Shown here one piece after another: positions 61,624 to 64,000 of a stretch of 64,000 nt of DNA (position 1 is the stretch's first letter; every line of letters begins with the position of its first letter). Source of the stretch: Anarhynchus alexandrinus (lineage: Eukaryota > Chordata > Aves > Charadriiformes > Charadriidae); NCBI GenBank assembly GCA_008711295.1, contig VUYV01000393.1, positions 193,005 to 257,004 on the forward strand. Reading direction: 5' to 3'. The notes under the pieces are model-generated. The model saw nothing but the letters and a program-made list of their open reading frames with translations, was not told the DNA's origin and made no database searches. A program made the position numbers and the translations under genes.

Positions 61624-63419
61624 CACAGATCAGTGCTTCTAATCTTCACTCTGAGGACGCATCCAGGCTTGGAGCCATTGATAGATATCTTGCATCCCCA
61701 GTTACCTATACAAAAATTAAACAAAGCAAGAGATGAGCAGCACTGGAACTGAGAAATTAACTCTGTCCGTGTAAATACTAAATAGCATAGTTTAAGATCA
61801 TTTTGCTTTTAAGAAATAGGACAACCAATTGCAACTTCAGCTGGCACAAGCTGACCTATTGTTCTTGTCCTTTTTCTCCAGTCAATTTTTTGGGGTTTTT
61901 TTTTGGCACAATGTGAGTACTTTGGGTGTTTTGTCTGGTATTACCAGACCTCCTGGAGTCCAGCTGGAAGTTTTCATTGACTTTTGATGCCCACACTGTA
62001 GACACTGCCACAGTGCACTTACAGTGAAAGTGGCGCTTACTGGGCTCTTATCAGACAGAAACCCGATAACTTTGAAACCTCTGTGTGGTGGGTGAACAGC
62101 ACTGATGGACCTCAGCCTGACCGACATCTTGAATTCTTACTAGGTTTACACAGGAGCTGATCCCTCTGCCTATTTGACTCATTTGACTCAGAACTGATAT
62201 TGTTGATAAATGAAATATGTTATAGACTTAAAAAACCAAATCAGCATGTACTTTGAGGGAAGGTAAACAAAGCTTTTTATGATACTTCTTAATATTTTAT
62301 CTGAGTAATGATGGTTGATGCTCTTTGAGGAACGTGCAACTGGAGGAATCTCTTGGGGCTTGCGGTATATCCCTTTGCATCTCTCAGGGCTTCCAGAAGG
62401 GAGAGTGCCCAGAGCTGCAGAAGGCAGTGGGCAGCGGTACTGCATGGACGTGGGGACAGAAAAAGCCTTTTGTGGAAACTCAGAGAGTCCAAGGGATAGG
62501 TGTGATAAAACACATGGACTTGGAGTCCTTTGGGGTATCTTATTGTCAGTGACTAAAGCAGTAGCAAATAAGTCCTTCTTGGCGTTGTTGCTTCCTAATG
62601 AAGAAGAAAATAGAAACTAGTAAAGTTTATTGTAGTCGCTTGTTGTGATTTGAAGAAGGTAAGATGTTCACTATCCACTATACAAATTCCCCCGATACTG
62701 TGCCGTGTTAGATCCGCCAAAATAAAAATTATATTAAAAAATTCAGTGTTTTCTTGATATGAGCCCTGAATTCTTGTTTTTCCCATCATATGAATATTGA
62801 GTCATTGATATTTTATGTGTCACACAGAATGGTTGAGATATCAGAGAAAACTGATGATTTGCATAAGCATCCCAGAGGCATTTTTGGCTTCCCAGCATGC
62901 AGAAGCTTTAGCGTGTTGCCTTTACACAGAGTCTGCTGTAATGCTGCATGCCAGAGACGATAATTCATTTTGTGAAACATGATCAGAAGAACCTTTATAG
63001 AGGTGTGACAGATGCAGCTGTAGCCATCACTTGAAGCACTTTCCCATACCCTGAAAAATGTATCTCCTTGTGATTTTCTTTCTTGATGGCTTTTTTAGGC
63101 ATCCTTGAGTTGCAACTGTTGCACGCAATGAAATTCCTAAAAGAGCAAGGGGATAAAAAGGTTAAAGTGCCCGCAGCCACAGTTTCAGGACTTAATTGGA
63201 CACTAGCTACTCAACCATGAGCATTCCCCCAAAGAATGGTGGAGTTCTTGTAGGCTTCAAACAATGGAGGTGCGTGGGTTGATGCCATCTGCAGCCTAGG
63301 GCTTGGGGAACAAAAAGATGTTTGAAGAAGAGGGAAATTCTCAGAGATATGGTAGAATAGGAATGATCTGAAAGTAATCAATCATTACGGTGACATAAAT
63401 CACAACACACAACAGCCCA

Positions 63420-64000
63420 CAGCCAGAAGATGTCAAATACCGCCCGCAGCGCGTCAGTCTCTCTGGCATCATCACTTTTGTGTGTTGTGCCACTGCTCTT
63501 TTGTGGGCCATCAATTTTGTTGGGCGATGAAACTCAAGAATGCTGCGATTCCTCCTTCCTCGCTAATGCGAGCTTTATGATTGCGCACCCTAACGTGCAC
63601 TTAAGGCGCATTCATCCTTTGACCCGAACTAACAATCGATTGTGAGCTGGGTGCCAAATCCGCCAGATGTTGCTTGATCTCATAATTACGTTAGTGCTAT
63701 TGCTCCAGCGCAACAGCATCAAAACAATACCAGCCAATCTGGGGCACAAAGAGAGTCTGCAACTCTCATGTGGTCATCTGGTCCACGCCTGACATTTTTG
63801 CCTAAAGCTCTCAGATGTTAAACTTAATTTCCCTTCCTTGATTATAAGCAAAATGATCTGTGCACAATATTAGAAAAACATTTATCAGCTGGAAAACAGT
63901 AAAAGGCATGGCATAAACTCATATAAATGTTAATGAAAGGCAGACTAAATTAAGCAATAGTATCGTGTTCCTCAGGCTCTTGCACACTTTTACTTAAAAG
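63420..64000. promoter_or_regulatory. Candidate conserved noncoding element, runs to window end
   Basis: This block keeps about 17 CpGs between 63,440 and 63,790 although its GC content is only moderate. It contains homeobox-like ATAATTACGTTA, SOX-like AACAATCGATTG and AACAATA, E-box CAGATG and CATCTG sites, and GCAC/GTGC pairs. Retained CpGs outside an island often mean selection or hypomethylation. A 71-codon open frame within it is treated as chance. Confidence 0.4.

Larger units (their letters stand above)
61063..63419. other. Noncoding, no gene recognised
   Basis: Unique DNA following the CR1. It includes a long A-rich tract at 61.6 kb and a 9-base tandem duplication (ATTTGACTC twice near 62,173). 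Nothing else is recognised. Confidence 0.5.

Noticed and set aside
63430..63645. 71-codon frame with a hydrophobic N-terminal part resembling a secreted micropeptide
   Set aside because: It lies in a block better explained as noncoding regulatory sequence. Nothing shows transcription or a Kozak context strong enough to decide.
1..64000. CRISPR arrays, insertion sequences, operons, tRNA or rRNA genes
   Set aside because: No regularly spaced repeats, transposase-like frames, cloverleaf candidates or ribosomal sequence were seen. The window is vertebrate noncoding DNA.

Overview
This 64 kb window is vertebrate nuclear DNA, most probably from a bird. The evidence is three or more fragments of the CR1 LINE family with typical sauropsid 3' ends. 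One ends in three copies of ATTCTATG and carries the usual 'TTCCAACC ... AAACCATTCTATG' terminus. Interspersed repeats are otherwise sparse, there are short homopolymer and microsatellite tracts, and overall composition is moderately AT-rich with isolated CpG clusters. I see no bacterial, phage or plasmid gene organisation: no operons, no ribosome-binding sites, no dense coding.

I could not identify a protein-coding exon, tRNA, rRNA or other known RNA gene. The open frames present reach at most about 160 codons, overlap one another on both strands, show no recognisable domains, and are often placed over repeats or GC-rich patches. They look like chance. The window is best read as an intergenic gene desert or the interior of a very large intron. 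Which of these cannot be decided from this sequence alone.

Layout. Positions 1-14,000 hold unique noncoding DNA with a few degraded ancient repeats. At 14,024-14,420 lies a minus-strand CR1 interrupted by a 198-base assembly gap. 14,420-39,100 is mostly AT-rich unique DNA with two older CR1 scraps (about 21.8 and 22.1 kb) and a scatter of fossil repeats that share a 'CATTGACTTCAATGG'-like core. A compact CpG cluster sits at 39.19-39.36 kb. The stretch from 48.6 to 57.3 kb alternates three GC/CpG-rich patches (49.1, 52.5, 57.1 kb) with AT-rich blocks that look like conserved noncoding elements, including one with a perfect TALE-homeodomain palindrome at 53,109. 59.6-61.1 kb carries two plus-strand CR1 3' ends from different lineages. 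The last 0.6 kb is another enhancer-like block that runs towards the window end.

I did not find a new biological system. The most useful points are the candidate regulatory blocks, the under-sized gap inside the CR1, and the many fragments of a hairpin-forming ancient repeat family. Family assignments for repeats and transcription-factor motifs come from memory of consensus sequences, not from a search.
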